Shown here: positions 42,582 to 51,028 of the stretch, piece after piece
Numbering within the stretch: the stretch's first letter is position 1
Layout: each line of letters starts with the position of its first letter
Source of the DNA: Streptomyces collinus
GTDB taxonomy: Bacteria; Actinomycetota; Actinomycetes; Streptomycetales; Streptomycetaceae
Direction: 5' to 3'
Length of the DNA stretch: 64,000 bases
Assembly: GCF_031348265.1 (NCBI RefSeq)
Contig: NZ_CP133771.1
Span: 6,820,001 to 6,884,000, forward strand
Notes under the pieces: generated by a model
Database searches by the model: none
The model's input: the letters and a program-made list of their open reading frames with translations, nothing else
What the model was told of the DNA's origin: nothing
Position numbers and translations under genes: made by a program

Positions 42582-43297
42582 CCCTCCGCCACCGGGAACC
42601 CCGCGCTCCGCAGCACCCGCCGCCCGGAGTCCACCGCGAACACCTCGCAGTCCTCCCGGGCGGCCGCCCACGCGACGCCCTCCACGCCGAGTGCGAACGC
42701 CGCCGTCGCGACGGTGTCCGCCTCCGTCAGGGTCGGGGCCACGACGGTCACGCCGAGCAGCCCCGTCGCCGGGCGGCCGGTGCGGCCGTCGAGGATGTGG
42801 TCGCCGCGCTCGTAGCGGGCCGAGGTCGCGACGGCCCGGTCCGTGAGGTCCAGGACCGCGCAGAGCCGGTCGGCCCGCTCGGGGTGGCGTACGCCGACGC
42901 GCCAGGGCCCGCCGGAGGCGATCACGTCACCGCCCGCGTTGAGGCAGAACCGCCTCGCCCCGGCCGCTTCCAGCAGCTCCGCTCCCTTCTGCACCGACCA
43001 GCCCTTCACCACGGCGCAGGGGTCGAGGCCGCGGCCGGGCAGCCGTGCGTCGAAGGCGCCCCCGGTCGCGACCCGGTACTCCTCGCACAGGTCCAGGACC
43101 TCGCGGAGTCCCGGGCTCGGCTCGCGCACCTCGCCCCGGTCCAGCCGGGACACCTCGCTGTCCGGGCGGAACGGGCTGAATCGCGCGTCGACCTCGCGCA
43201 GCCAGGCGAACAGGGCGTCCACCGGCGCCCCGGGGAAGTCCTCGTCGTCGATCCGGACCGACACCGGGAACCCCATGACGTGCTCGACGCGGCGCAT
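42506..43297 (-). CDS. apbE: FAD:protein FMN transferase (ApbE family)
   Basis: A 263-residue enzyme that attaches FMN through a phosphoester to Thr in extracytoplasmic proteins. Family motifs are VEHVMGFPVSVRI at the start, the RFSPFRPDSEVSRLD segment, FCLNAGGDVIASG and HILDGRTGRPA with LTEADTVATAAFALG. No obvious lipobox or signal is present, unlike many ApbE proteins, so it may act on its substrate before export or be exported by another route. It starts 5 bp past the FMN-binding protein gene, whose SGAT motif is the expected target, and completes a three-gene operon with the reductase. Its end overlaps the DyP gene by 76 bp. Confidence 0.9.
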   Translation of the reverse strand: MRRVEHVMGFPVSVRIDDEDFPGAPVDALFAWLREVDARFSPFRPDSEVSRLDRGEVREPSPGLREVLDLCEEYRVATGGAFDARLPGRGLDPCAVVKGWSVQKGAELLEAAGARRFCLNAGGDVIASGGPWRVGVRHPERADRLCAVLDLTDRAVATSARYERGDHILDGRTGRPATGLLGVTVVAPTLTEADTVATAAFALGVEGVAWAAAREDCEVFAVDSGRRVLRSAGFPVAEGQPPGSASRKSAGGMKNRLPVTARE

Positions 43298-43302
43298 GCC
43301 CG

Positions 43303-43716
43303 TCAGCCCTTCGCGTCGAGCGCGGCCTGGAGGGACTCCTTGTAGCCGTCGCTGGTGACCGTGGCGCCGGACACCGTGTCGATGTCGGCGCTCTGCGCCT
43401 GGAGCGTCTCCTCGATGAGCTTCGGGACGGCGGCCGTGGTCTGCGGGTGGTCCGGCTGCTGGAGCATCCGCACCGAGGCGATCTCGTCGCCGTCGAAGGT
43501 GACCTCGACCCGCACGGGGCCCTTCTCGGTGTCGACGAGCGACCCCGACACGACGGTGGTCGTGGTGCCGCCCGACGAGGAGGCCGAGGGAGTGGACGCC
43601 GGCGCCGCCGCCCGGGCGGGGGCCGGCGACGAACCGGTGTCGTGCGAGGGCGCGTAGCGCCAGACCGGGATCAGACCGGCGACGCTCAGGACGAGGACGG
43701 GTAGGGCTCGCTTCAC
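43303..43716 (-). CDS. FMN-binding domain protein, substrate of ApbE
   Basis: A 137-residue exported protein. A short N-terminal membrane/signal segment (MKRALPVLVLSVAGLIPVWRYA) is followed by a Ser/Thr/Ala-rich linker and the FMN_bind domain (~55-135). The flavinylation consensus appears as DTVSGATVTSDGY (~113-125), with the acceptor Thr in the SGAT core. The domain therefore carries covalent FMN outside the membrane, in line with RnfG/NqrC-like electron carriers. It lies 13 bp after the ferric-reductase-like gene and 5 bp before apbE, so all three belong to one operon. Confidence 0.92.
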   Translation of the reverse strand: MKRALPVLVLSVAGLIPVWRYAPSHDTGSSPAPARAAAPASTPSASSSGGTTTTVVSGSLVDTEKGPVRVEVTFDGDEIASVRMLQQPDHPQTTAAVPKLIEETLQAQSADIDTVSGATVTSDGYKESLQAALDAKG

Positions 43717-43729
43717 GGATCTCTCCTCG

Positions 43730-45073
43730 TCATCCGGCCAGGCTGAAGCGTTCGAAGTGGGTCTGCGGCTTCGGCACGCCCAGCTCGCGCAGGCTGCCGA
43801 GCACCGCGTTCATCATGGGCGGCGGACCGCACAGGTAGACGTCCCGCTCGGCGATGTCCGGCACCAGCCGGGCCAGCTCCCGCGGCGCCAGCCGGTCCGG
43901 CACGGACGGGCCCGTGACCAGGTGCAGTTCGGCGCCCCGGGCGAGCGCGAGATCGCGCAGCTCGTCGTAGAGCACCGCGTCCTGGTCCGTGGCCACCCGG
44001 TAGATCACGACCGCGTGGCCGTGCAGCTCCTCCAGCAGGGCCCGGATCGGCGTGACACCGACGCCGCCGGCGATGAGCACGGCGTCGGGGCGGGTGCGGT
44101 GCAGGGTGGTGAAGGCGCCGTAGGGGCCCTCGGCGAAGACGCGCGTGCCGGCCTTCAGGTGCCGCAGGGCGGCGCTGCCGTCACCGGCCCGCTTGGCGGT
44201 GAGCCGCAGGGTGCGGCCGTCGGGGGCGGCGGACAGGGAGAACGGGTTCGCCTGCCACCAGCGGTCCTTCGTCAGGAACCGCCACAGGAAGAACTGCCCG
44301 GCCAGGGCGGGCAGCCGGTCCAGGTCGCGGCCCGTGACGTAGATCGAGACGACGTCGTCGTTCTCCGGGACGACGGCCGTCACCCGGAGCCGGTGGCGCA
44401 GGTTGCGCCACAGCGGCAGCACCAGCCGGCCGGTGAACACCGAGGCCAGGGCCACGCCCCACACGGCGTACCAGTACGCCGTCGCCACCGCGGACGAGGC
44501 GAACGTCGTCCCGGCCGCGACCTGGTGCGTGAACGCCAGGACCACCGCCACGTAGGTGTACAGGTGGATGAAGTGCCAGGTCTCGTACGCCAGCCGGCGC
44601 CGGGCGTATCGGGCCGAGACCGCCCCGACCACGAGGATGATCGCCAGCGCGACGATCGCCCGCAGCACGCCCTGAACCGTCTCGGCGAGGTCCACCAGCT
44701 GGTTCACCGGGTCCAGGGAGGAGGCCTGCGCGTAGCCGAGGACGATGAACACCGCGTGCGACAGCAGCAGCCACAGCACCGAGAAGCCCGTCCAGCGGTG
44801 CCAGGACGTCAGCCGGTCCATGCCGATCCGCCGGTCGAACCACGGCAGCCGCGCCACCAGCAGCAGCTGGAACGCCATCAGCAGCGCCGCGTACAGCCCG
44901 GTCAGCCGGCCCAGCACGATCAGCGCGTTCGAGGCGAAACCGGCCTGCGCGAAGAACACGGCCACCACGGCCGCGTTCGCCAGCAGCACCGCGTACAGGC
45001 CGGCGCGGCCCACCACTCTGGGGCGCACACCGGGGCGGGACGCCGCCACGGGAGGTTGTCGGAGGGTCGTCAC
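43730..45073 (-). CDS. Ferric-reductase-like transmembrane flavocytochrome
   Basis: A 447-residue membrane protein. The N-terminal half has six or so helices of a ferric-reductase-like cytochrome domain with candidate haem-ligand His in TSWHRWTGF, LLLSHAVF, WHFIHLYTY and AFTHQVAAG. The C-terminal half is a ferredoxin-NADP reductase module: GQFFLWRF, ANPFSLSAAP (FAD), EGPYGAFT, AGGVGVTPIRALLEEL (NAD(P)) and YLCGPPPMMNAVL. It would pass electrons from NAD(P)H through FAD and haem across the membrane to the FMN-binding protein. GTG at 45073 is fixed by AAGGAGCT at 45081-45088. It is divergent from a two-component system. Confidence 0.9.
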   Translation of the reverse strand: MTTLRQPPVAASRPGVRPRVVGRAGLYAVLLANAAVVAVFFAQAGFASNALIVLGRLTGLYAALLMAFQLLLVARLPWFDRRIGMDRLTSWHRWTGFSVLWLLLSHAVFIVLGYAQASSLDPVNQLVDLAETVQGVLRAIVALAIILVVGAVSARYARRRLAYETWHFIHLYTYVAVVLAFTHQVAAGTTFASSAVATAYWYAVWGVALASVFTGRLVLPLWRNLRHRLRVTAVVPENDDVVSIYVTGRDLDRLPALAGQFFLWRFLTKDRWWQANPFSLSAAPDGRTLRLTAKRAGDGSAALRHLKAGTRVFAEGPYGAFTTLHRTRPDAVLIAGGVGVTPIRALLEELHGHAVVIYRVATDQDAVLYDELRDLALARGAELHLVTGPSVPDRLAPRELARLVPDIAERDVYLCGPPPMMNAVLGSLRELGVPKPQTHFERFSLAG

Positions 45074-45123
45074 GGTCGGCAGCTCCTTGATCGGCTCCTG
45101 GGATACCGAGCTTGGCGCGGGGG

Positions 45124-45142
45124 AGCTGTCGGGAAGCTGTCG
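45124..45142. promoter_or_regulatory. AGCTGTCG direct repeats, possible response-regulator site
   Basis: AGCTGTCG occurs at 45124-45131 and 45135-45142, an 11-bp period typical of tandem sites for OmpR/PhoB-family regulators. They lie in the 152-bp gap between the flavocytochrome operon and the divergent two-component genes, near an A+T-rich stretch with AACTT-TC-AAGTT (about 45148-45159). Likely target of the adjacent response regulator. Confidence 0.5.
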
Positions 45143-45225
45143 CTCAACTTTCAAGTTTTTATCGATACCGCGGCGGGAGGGCCCGCGGCTATGGCGGCGC
45201 CCGGCCCGTGCAGCACTATGAGCTC

Positions 45226-45924
45226 GTGGAGAAAGTACGACTTCTCGTCGTCGACGACGACCCGCCCATCGCAGACCTCGTCGCGACCGTCGCCCGCTAC
45301 GAGGGCTGGGACGCGGTCACGGCGTACACCGGCGAGGACGCGCTGGTGCGGGCCGCCGAGTTCCACCCGGACATCGTGGTGCTCGACCTGATGCTGCCCG
45401 GCGTGGACGGCTTCGGCGTCCTGGACCGGCTGCGCGCCTCCGGCACGATGGTGCCGGTGGTGTTCCTCACCGCCCGCGACGGCGTCGCCGACCGGGTCGC
45501 GGGCCTGACCCGGGGCGGCGACGACTACCTGGTCAAGCCGTTCGCCGTGGAGGAGCTGATGGCCCGGCTGCGGACGGTGCTGCGGCGCAGCGCCGGGCCC
45601 GCCTTCCAGCGGTCCGTGCTCCAGGTCGGCGACCTGACCATGGACGAGGACACCCGGGAGGTCCGGCGAGGCGAGCGGCTGCTGTCGCTGACCCCGACCG
45701 AGTACGAGGTGCTGCGCTACCTCATGCGCAAGTCGCCCACCGTGCTGACCAAGGCGCAGATCCTCGACCACGTGTGGGAGTACGGCTTCGGCGGCCGTTC
45801 CAACGTCGTCGAGCTGGTCGTCAGCCGGCTGCGCCGCAAGCTCGACGAGACCGACGAGGGCGGCTCGCCGCTCATCCACACCGTGCGCGGGTTCGGGTAC
45901 GTGCTGCGACAGGCCGCCGAGTGA
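45226..45924 (+). CDS. OmpR-family response regulator
   Basis: A 232-residue regulator. The receiver has the acidic pair Asp10/Asp11, phospho-acceptor Asp54 (VVLDLMLPGVDG), Thr in FLTARDG and Lys in YLVKPF. The DNA-binding winged helix follows (~135-230; LLSLTPTEYEVLRYLMRKSPTVLTKAQILDHVWEYGF ... RSNVVELVVSRLRRKLD). The start is uncertain: GTG at 45226 gives a typical length but no clear ribosome binding site; GTG at 45208 is an alternative. Its stop overlaps the kinase start (GTGA). It probably controls the divergent flavocytochrome/FMN operon through direct repeats at 45124-45142. Confidence 0.88.
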   Translation: MEKVRLLVVDDDPPIADLVATVARYEGWDAVTAYTGEDALVRAAEFHPDIVVLDLMLPGVDGFGVLDRLRASGTMVPVVFLTARDGVADRVAGLTRGGDDYLVKPFAVEELMARLRTVLRRSAGPAFQRSVLQVGDLTMDEDTREVRRGERLLSLTPTEYEVLRYLMRKSPTVLTKAQILDHVWEYGFGGRSNVVELVVSRLRRKLDETDEGGSPLIHTVRGFGYVLRQAAE

Positions 45925-47378
45925 TCGCCCGGCTGCGCCGGGCCTACCGCGGAATGCGCCTGGGCACCCGGATGGCCCTCGGCCTCGGCGCCCTGGCTCT
46001 GGCCGTCTTCGCCGTCGTCGGCACGGCCCTGACCACGTACATGCGGGACTATCTGTCGGCCCAGCTCGACACCCAGCTCGCCCAGGCCCAGATCGCCCAG
46101 TCCAAGAGCATCGCGGACTACGGCACCCTCTCGGGCAAGAAGTACTACAGCTGGTTCTACGCGGTGTACGACGTGTCGGACGGCAGGACCGAGCTGCGCA
46201 GGCCCGAGGACCCGGCCGACCTGCCGAAGGACGTCGACGACTTCACCTCCCTCGCCCGGGCCCAGACCGCCGCGCACACCGAACTCCTGCGCACCGAGCA
46301 CCTCAGGGGCGCGGGCACCTACCGGCTGCGCGCCTGCGAGGTCGAGCCCGGAGTGGTCCTGGTGAGCGCCGCGCCCCTGGAGGACATCGAGGACACGGTC
46401 GGACAGCTGATCACGATCCAGGTCGTCACCTTCGCCCTGGCGCTGCTCGCCCTGGTCGTCTTCGGCCGCCGGATGCTGCGCCGCGGCCTGAAGCCGCTCA
46501 GCGACATGGCGTCCACCGCGCACGGCATCACCTCGCACGACCTGACCGAGTCGGCGGCCCGGCTGCCGCTGCGCGCCGACGGCCGCGACGGCGGGCCCGA
46601 GGTGGACGAACTGCGCACCGCCTTCAACACGATGCTGGAGCACATCGACGACTCCCTCGCCGTGCGCGCCGAGGCCGAGCAGCGGCTGCGCCGCTTCGTC
46701 GCCGACGCCTCGCACGAACTGCGCACCCCGCTGATGTCGGTGCGCGGCTACGCCGACCTCTTCCAGTACGCCGCCGCCAACGCCCCCGAGGAACGCGACC
46801 GGCACCTGGCCCGGCTGCGCGCCGAGGCCGCCCGCATGGGCATCCTCCTGGACGACCTGCTGCTGCTCGCCCGGCTCGACGCCGCGGAGGTGGAGGCGCC
46901 GCTGCGGTTGCAGGACGCCGACCTGGTGGAGCTGGTGGGCCAGGCCGCGGACGCCTTCCGCGCGGGCCGCCCGGACCATCCGCTGACCGTCCTCGCGGGG
47001 CCGGGGCCGGTGCTGCTGCCGATGGACCCGCTGCGCATCCGGCAGGTCGTCGACAACCTCCTGACCAACGCGGCGGTGCACACCCCGGCCGGGACGAAGG
47101 TGTCGGTGGAGGTCGCCCTCCTGCCCGGCGCCGCCGAGGTGCGGGTCGCCGACACCGGGCCGGGCATCCCGCCCGACGACCGGGCGCGCGTCTTCGACCG
47201 CTTCTACCGCGTCGACAAGGCCCGCAGCCGCGACCGCGGCGGCAGCGGCCTGGGCCTCGCGGTCGCCCAGTCCCTGGTCCGCGCCCACGGCGGCCGCATC
47301 GAGCTGAACAGCGCACCGGGAGCGACGGTGTTCACGGTGCGCCTGCCCGCGCCGGGCGTACACCCCGCGGACCGGTGA
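45921..47378 (+). CDS. Sensor histidine kinase
   Basis: A 485-residue membrane kinase. Two membrane helices (~15-40 and ~163-181) flank a ~120-residue outside sensor region. A HAMP region follows (~182-255), then the H-box with His265 in ADASHELRTPL, the N-box (VVDNLLTNAAVHTP), the G1 box DTGPGIPPDD, and the G2 box GSGLGLAVAQSLV. The kinase overlaps the response regulator gene by four bases. The signal is unknown; the sensor region has one Cys and no recognised domain. Position suggests it reports on envelope redox or metal state to control the divergent flavin electron-transfer operon. Confidence 0.9.
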   Translation: MIARLRRAYRGMRLGTRMALGLGALALAVFAVVGTALTTYMRDYLSAQLDTQLAQAQIAQSKSIADYGTLSGKKYYSWFYAVYDVSDGRTELRRPEDPADLPKDVDDFTSLARAQTAAHTELLRTEHLRGAGTYRLRACEVEPGVVLVSAAPLEDIEDTVGQLITIQVVTFALALLALVVFGRRMLRRGLKPLSDMASTAHGITSHDLTESAARLPLRADGRDGGPEVDELRTAFNTMLEHIDDSLAVRAEAEQRLRRFVADASHELRTPLMSVRGYADLFQYAAANAPEERDRHLARLRAEAARMGILLDDLLLLARLDAAEVEAPLRLQDADLVELVGQAADAFRAGRPDHPLTVLAGPGPVLLPMDPLRIRQVVDNLLTNAAVHTPAGTKVSVEVALLPGAAEVRVADTGPGIPPDDRARVFDRFYRVDKARSRDRGGSGLGLAVAQSLVRAHGGRIELNSAPGATVFTVRLPAPGVHPADR

Positions 47379-47419
47379 GAGGCGCCCTCTAGACTCGTCC
47401 GGAAACAGCCCGTACGACC

Positions 47420-48583
47420 ATGGCCAACGCTTCCGCCAACCCGAAGGGCTCCGGCGCCTTGATACGGATCGAATCAGTCACCAAGCGCTATCCGGACGGC
47501 ACGGTGGCTGTCGACCGGCTCTCCCTGGAGATACCCGACCGCTCGATCACCGTCCTCGTCGGACCCTCGGGATGCGGCAAGACCACCACCCTGCGGATGA
47601 TCAACCGCATGGTCGAACCGAGCGAGGGCACCATCCTCCTCGACGGCGAGGACATCCAGCGCCGGCCCGTCACCACCCTGCGCCGGTCCATGGGTTACGT
47701 CATCCAGAACGCCGGCCTCTTCCAGCACCGCACGATCCTCGACAACATCGCCACCGTGCCGCGCCTGCTCGGCTGGGGCAAGCAGAAGGCCCGGGCCCGG
47801 GCGGCGGAGCTGATGGAACGCGTGGGCCTCGACACCGCGCTCGCCAAGCGGTACCCGTACCAGCTGTCCGGCGGCCAGCAACAGCGCGTCGGCGTGGCCC
47901 GGGCGCTCGCCGCCGACCCGCCCGTGCTGCTCATGGACGAGCCGTTCTCCGCGGTCGACCCGGTGGTGCGCAAGGGACTCCAGGACGAACTGCTGCGCAT
48001 CCAGGACGAGTTGGGGAAGACCATCGTCTTCGTCACCCATGACATCGACGAGGCGATCAAACTCGGCACCATGGTCGCCGTGATGCGCGAGGGCGGCCAC
48101 CTCGCCCAGTACGCGCCCCCGGCCGAGCTGCTGTCCGAACCCGCCGACGCCTTCGTCGAGGACTTCCTCGGAGCCGACCGCGGCATCCGGCGGCTGTCGT
48201 TCTTCCCCTCCGCCGGACTCCCGCTGACGACCGGCCCGGTGATCCCGGCCGATGCCACCGCCGAGCAGCTCGCCGCCCCCGACGAGCCCTGGCTGCTGGT
48301 CATCGACGCCGACGGCAATCCCCTCGGCTGGGGTGAGCGGGGCGACCTGACGGCCGGTGACATCAGGACCGACCGGCTCGTCCCGCACGGACGGCCCTTC
48401 GTCCCCGGCACCGACTCCCTGCGGACCGCCCTCGACAGCGCCGTGCTCTCCCCGGCAGGCCACGCCGTCGCCGTGGACGACACCGGCCGGGTGACCGGCG
48501 TGGTCTCGCAGGCGACCATCGGCGAGGCGATCCGCAGCGCCCACGCCGGCGGCCACGCCGACGAGACCAAGGTCGCGTCGTGA
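47420..48583 (+). CDS. opuCA: Glycine betaine/carnitine/choline ABC transporter ATP-binding protein
   Basis: A 387-residue ATPase of the OpuC/ProV type. It has Walker A GPSGCGKTTTLRMINRM, the Q-loop YVIQNAGLFQH, signature LSGGQQQRVGVARALA, Walker B VLLMDEPFSAVDP and switch VTHD. A C-terminal ~140-residue extension (~245-380) ends in a CBS-like segment (FVPGTDSLRTALDSAVLSPAGHAVAVDDTGRVTGVVSQATIGEAI), which in this family senses ionic strength or nucleotides. It is the first gene of a four-gene solute importer, and its stop overlaps the first permease start. The exact quaternary amine is inferred from family and neighbours. Confidence 0.93.
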   Translation: MANASANPKGSGALIRIESVTKRYPDGTVAVDRLSLEIPDRSITVLVGPSGCGKTTTLRMINRMVEPSEGTILLDGEDIQRRPVTTLRRSMGYVIQNAGLFQHRTILDNIATVPRLLGWGKQKARARAAELMERVGLDTALAKRYPYQLSGGQQQRVGVARALAADPPVLLMDEPFSAVDPVVRKGLQDELLRIQDELGKTIVFVTHDIDEAIKLGTMVAVMREGGHLAQYAPPAELLSEPADAFVEDFLGADRGIRRLSFFPSAGLPLTTGPVIPADATAEQLAAPDEPWLLVIDADGNPLGWGERGDLTAGDIRTDRLVPHGRPFVPGTDSLRTALDSAVLSPAGHAVAVDDTGRVTGVVSQATIGEAIRSAHAGGHADETKVAS

Positions 48584-49284
48584 ACGGCTTCTTCGACATC
48601 CCGAGCGACCTCCAGCACAGCTACCAGGGCCTGATCGGACTGCACCTGCGCGAGGCCCTGCTGCCCGTGCTGGCCGGCCTGCTGCTCGCCCTGCCGCTCG
48701 CCCAGCTCTGCGTCCGCTTCCGCTGGCTCTATCCGCCCGTGCTCGGCGCCACCACCATCCTCTACGCCGTCCCGTCGCTGGCCTTCTTCGTGGTCCTCAT
48801 CGACTACACCGGCCAGACCGAGCTGACCGTGATGATCCCGCTGGCCGTGTACAGCCTCGTGGTGCTCGTGCCGGCCATCGTCGACGGCGTGCGGTCCGTG
48901 CCGCAGGAGACCCTGGCCGCCGCCACCGCCATGGGCTTCGGGCCCGTACGCCGCTACCTCCAGGTGCAGTTGCCGATCGCCGTGCCGGCCATCATCGCCG
49001 GACTCAGGGTCGCCACCGTCTCCAGCATCTCCCTGGTCAGCGTCGGCACCCTCATCGGCAACCAGGGCGCCCTCGGCAACCTGCTCGCCGACGCGCAGAA
49101 GTACGACCGGCCCGAGCTGGCCGTGAACTCCGTGATCACGACGGCCGTCCTGGCCATCCTGTGCGACGCCCTGCTGGTGCTGCTCCGCGTCGTGCTGACC
49201 CCGTGGATGCCGAACGGCACCCGCCGGCGCCCGAAGCCGAGCACGCGGCAGAAGCTGCCCGCCCCCCAGGACGTGACCCGGTGA
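48580..49284 (+). CDS. opuCB: Quaternary-amine ABC transporter permease
   Basis: A 234-residue inner membrane subunit with about six helices and the EAA-type loop QETLAAATAMGFGPVRRYLQVQLPIAVPAIIAGLRVATVS. The conserved VSVGTLIGNQGALGNLL region follows. Typical of OpuCB/ProW-like proteins. It starts with GTG overlapping the ATPase stop by four bases and ends overlapping the second permease in the same way, so the operon is tightly coupled. Confidence 0.92.
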   Translation: MNGFFDIPSDLQHSYQGLIGLHLREALLPVLAGLLLALPLAQLCVRFRWLYPPVLGATTILYAVPSLAFFVVLIDYTGQTELTVMIPLAVYSLVVLVPAIVDGVRSVPQETLAAATAMGFGPVRRYLQVQLPIAVPAIIAGLRVATVSSISLVSVGTLIGNQGALGNLLADAQKYDRPELAVNSVITTAVLAILCDALLVLLRVVLTPWMPNGTRRRPKPSTRQKLPAPQDVTR

Positions 49285-49946
49285 ACGTACTGAACTTCGT
49301 CAACGCCTTCTTCAGCGACAGCGCCCACTGGCACGGCTACGACGGCATCCCGCAACGCCTGCTCGAACACATCCAGTACTCGGTTCTGGCGCTGGCCCTC
49401 GCCGCCGCCATCGGCCTGCCGGTCGGCCTGCTCACCGGGCACACCGGGCGGGGCGGCAACGCCCTCGCGTTCATCGCCACCGCGGCCCGCGCACTGCCCA
49501 GTTTCGGCCTGCTCGTGCTGATCGTCATCGTGATGGGCTTCGGACTGCTGCCCGTGATGATCCCCCTGGTCATCCTCGCCGTGCCGCCGATCCTGGTGAC
49601 CACCTACGAGGCCGTCCGCACCGTCGACCCGTCCCCGGTGGACGCCGCCCGCGGCATGGGCATGCACGAGTCGCGGATCCTCTTCCAGGTCGAACTGCCG
49701 GTCGCGCTGCCGCTGATCCTGAGCGGACTGCGCTCGGCGGCCATCCAGATCGTCTCGACGGCCACCATCGCCGCCTACGTCAGCCTGGGCGGCCTCGGCC
49801 GGTACATCGTCGACGGGCTCTACCAGCGCAACTACGAGAAGGTGGTCGGCGGCGCCACCCTCGTGGCCGTCCTGGCGCTCGTCACGCTGGCGCTGTTCTG
49901 GGCGGTGGGCCGCCTGGCCGTGTCACCGGGGGTGCGCCGGCGCTGA
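49281..49946 (+). CDS. opuCD: Quaternary-amine ABC transporter permease
   Basis: A 221-residue membrane subunit, the second permease of the importer. After an N-terminal FFSDSAHWHGYDGIPQRLLEHIQYSVLALALA segment it has six helices and the EAA loop DPSPVDAARGMGMHESRILFQVELPVALPLILSGLRSAAIQIVSTATIAAYVSLGGLGRYI. GTG at 49281 overlaps the previous stop (GTGA). It pairs with the first permease to form the heterodimeric channel of an OpuC-type transporter. Confidence 0.92.
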   Translation: MNVLNFVNAFFSDSAHWHGYDGIPQRLLEHIQYSVLALALAAAIGLPVGLLTGHTGRGGNALAFIATAARALPSFGLLVLIVIVMGFGLLPVMIPLVILAVPPILVTTYEAVRTVDPSPVDAARGMGMHESRILFQVELPVALPLILSGLRSAAIQIVSTATIAAYVSLGGLGRYIVDGLYQRNYEKVVGGATLVAVLALVTLALFWAVGRLAVSPGVRRR

Positions 49947-50023
49947 CGTCCTGGCGATGTCTGTAAGAAACCGTGACCAGGCGTCTCTTGACTGATCGTG
50001 AAGCCGCTGGATTGGATCGGTGG

Positions 50024-50980
50024 ATGACTTCTACCGCGAAGAGCAGCTGGTCCAGGACGAGGCACACCGGCGCGGCAGTGGCCGCGCTCACCGCCGCTGC
50101 GGCACTGCTCGCGGGCTGTTCGTCCGGCGACACCTCCGACGACCCCCTGGCGGGCGAGAAGGCGAAGGCGGGCACCGTCGTCGTCGGCTCCAACAACTTC
50201 GCCGAGAGCACCCTGCTCGCCGACATCTACGGCGAGGCGCTCAAGGCCAAGGGCATCAAGGTCACGTACAAGCACAACATCGGCAGCCGCGAGACGACGT
50301 ACGGCCTGATGAAGAACGGCTCCGTCACCGTGCTGCCGGAGTACAACGGCTCGCTGCTCGCCTACCTCGACCCCAAGGCCGAGCAGAAGTCCGCCGAGGC
50401 GGTGAACGAGGCCGTCAAGGCCAAGCTCGACAAGAAGCTGACGCTGCTCACGTCCTCGCCCGCCGAGGACAAGGACTCGGTGACCGTCAACGCCGCGACC
50501 GCGAAGAAGTACAAGCTCACCTCCTCGTCCACCCTCGCGGACCTCAAGGAGGCCGCCCCGGACCTGGTGATCGGCGGTTCGCCCGAGTTCCAGACCAGGC
50601 ACCAGGGACTGGAGGGCCTGAAGTCCGTGTACGGCCTGGAGTTCAAGTCCTTCAAGGCGCTCGACGCGGGCGGCCCGCTGACCCAGGCGGCGCTCACCAG
50701 GAACACCGTCCAGGCCGCCGACATCTTCACCACGGACCCCACCATCGTGAAGGAGAAGTTCGTCGTCCTGAAGGACCCGGAGAACCTCTTCGGATTCGCC
50801 AATGTGACCCCGCTGGTCCACAAGGACGGCCTCTCCCAGAAGGGCGTCGACGCGCTCGACGCGGTCTCCGCGAAGCTGGACACCAAGACGCTCCTGGAGC
50901 TGGACGCGCAGGTGCAGCTGGAGAAGAAGGACCCGCTGGACGTGGCGACGGCGTGGCTGAAGTCGGCGGGCCTGAGCTGA
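50024..50980 (+). CDS. opuCC: Quaternary-amine ABC transporter substrate-binding lipoprotein
   Basis: A 318-residue lipoprotein. The signal peptide ends in a lipobox AALLAGC with Cys32. The mature part is an OpuAC/OsmF-type solute-binding domain: VVVGSNNFAESTLLADIYGEALKAKG, SRETTYGLMKNGSVTVLPEYNGSLLAYL, and DIFTTDPTIVKEKFVVLKDP. It delivers a compatible solute such as glycine betaine, choline or carnitine to the permease pair. The start ATG at 50024 is chosen over upstream ATGs because it gives a normal signal peptide. It follows the second permease after 77 bp and completes the operon. Confidence 0.92.
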   Translation: MTSTAKSSWSRTRHTGAAVAALTAAAALLAGCSSGDTSDDPLAGEKAKAGTVVVGSNNFAESTLLADIYGEALKAKGIKVTYKHNIGSRETTYGLMKNGSVTVLPEYNGSLLAYLDPKAEQKSAEAVNEAVKAKLDKKLTLLTSSPAEDKDSVTVNAATAKKYKLTSSSTLADLKEAAPDLVIGGSPEFQTRHQGLEGLKSVYGLEFKSFKALDAGGPLTQAALTRNTVQAADIFTTDPTIVKEKFVVLKDPENLFGFANVTPLVHKDGLSQKGVDALDAVSAKLDTKTLLELDAQVQLEKKDPLDVATAWLKSAGLS

Positions 50981-50995
50981 CGCGCTGACTTCTCA

Positions 50996-51025
50996 CCGGC
51001 CCGGGCACGCGACCGTCCGGGCCGG
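50996..51025. terminator. Bidirectional terminator between opuC operon and conservon
   Basis: CCGGCCCGG (50996-51004) pairs perfectly with CCGGGCCGG (51017-51025) across a 12-base loop. It sits in the 48-bp space between the convergent binding-protein gene and the conservon GTPase gene. Confidence 0.65.
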
Positions 51026-51028
51026 CCG

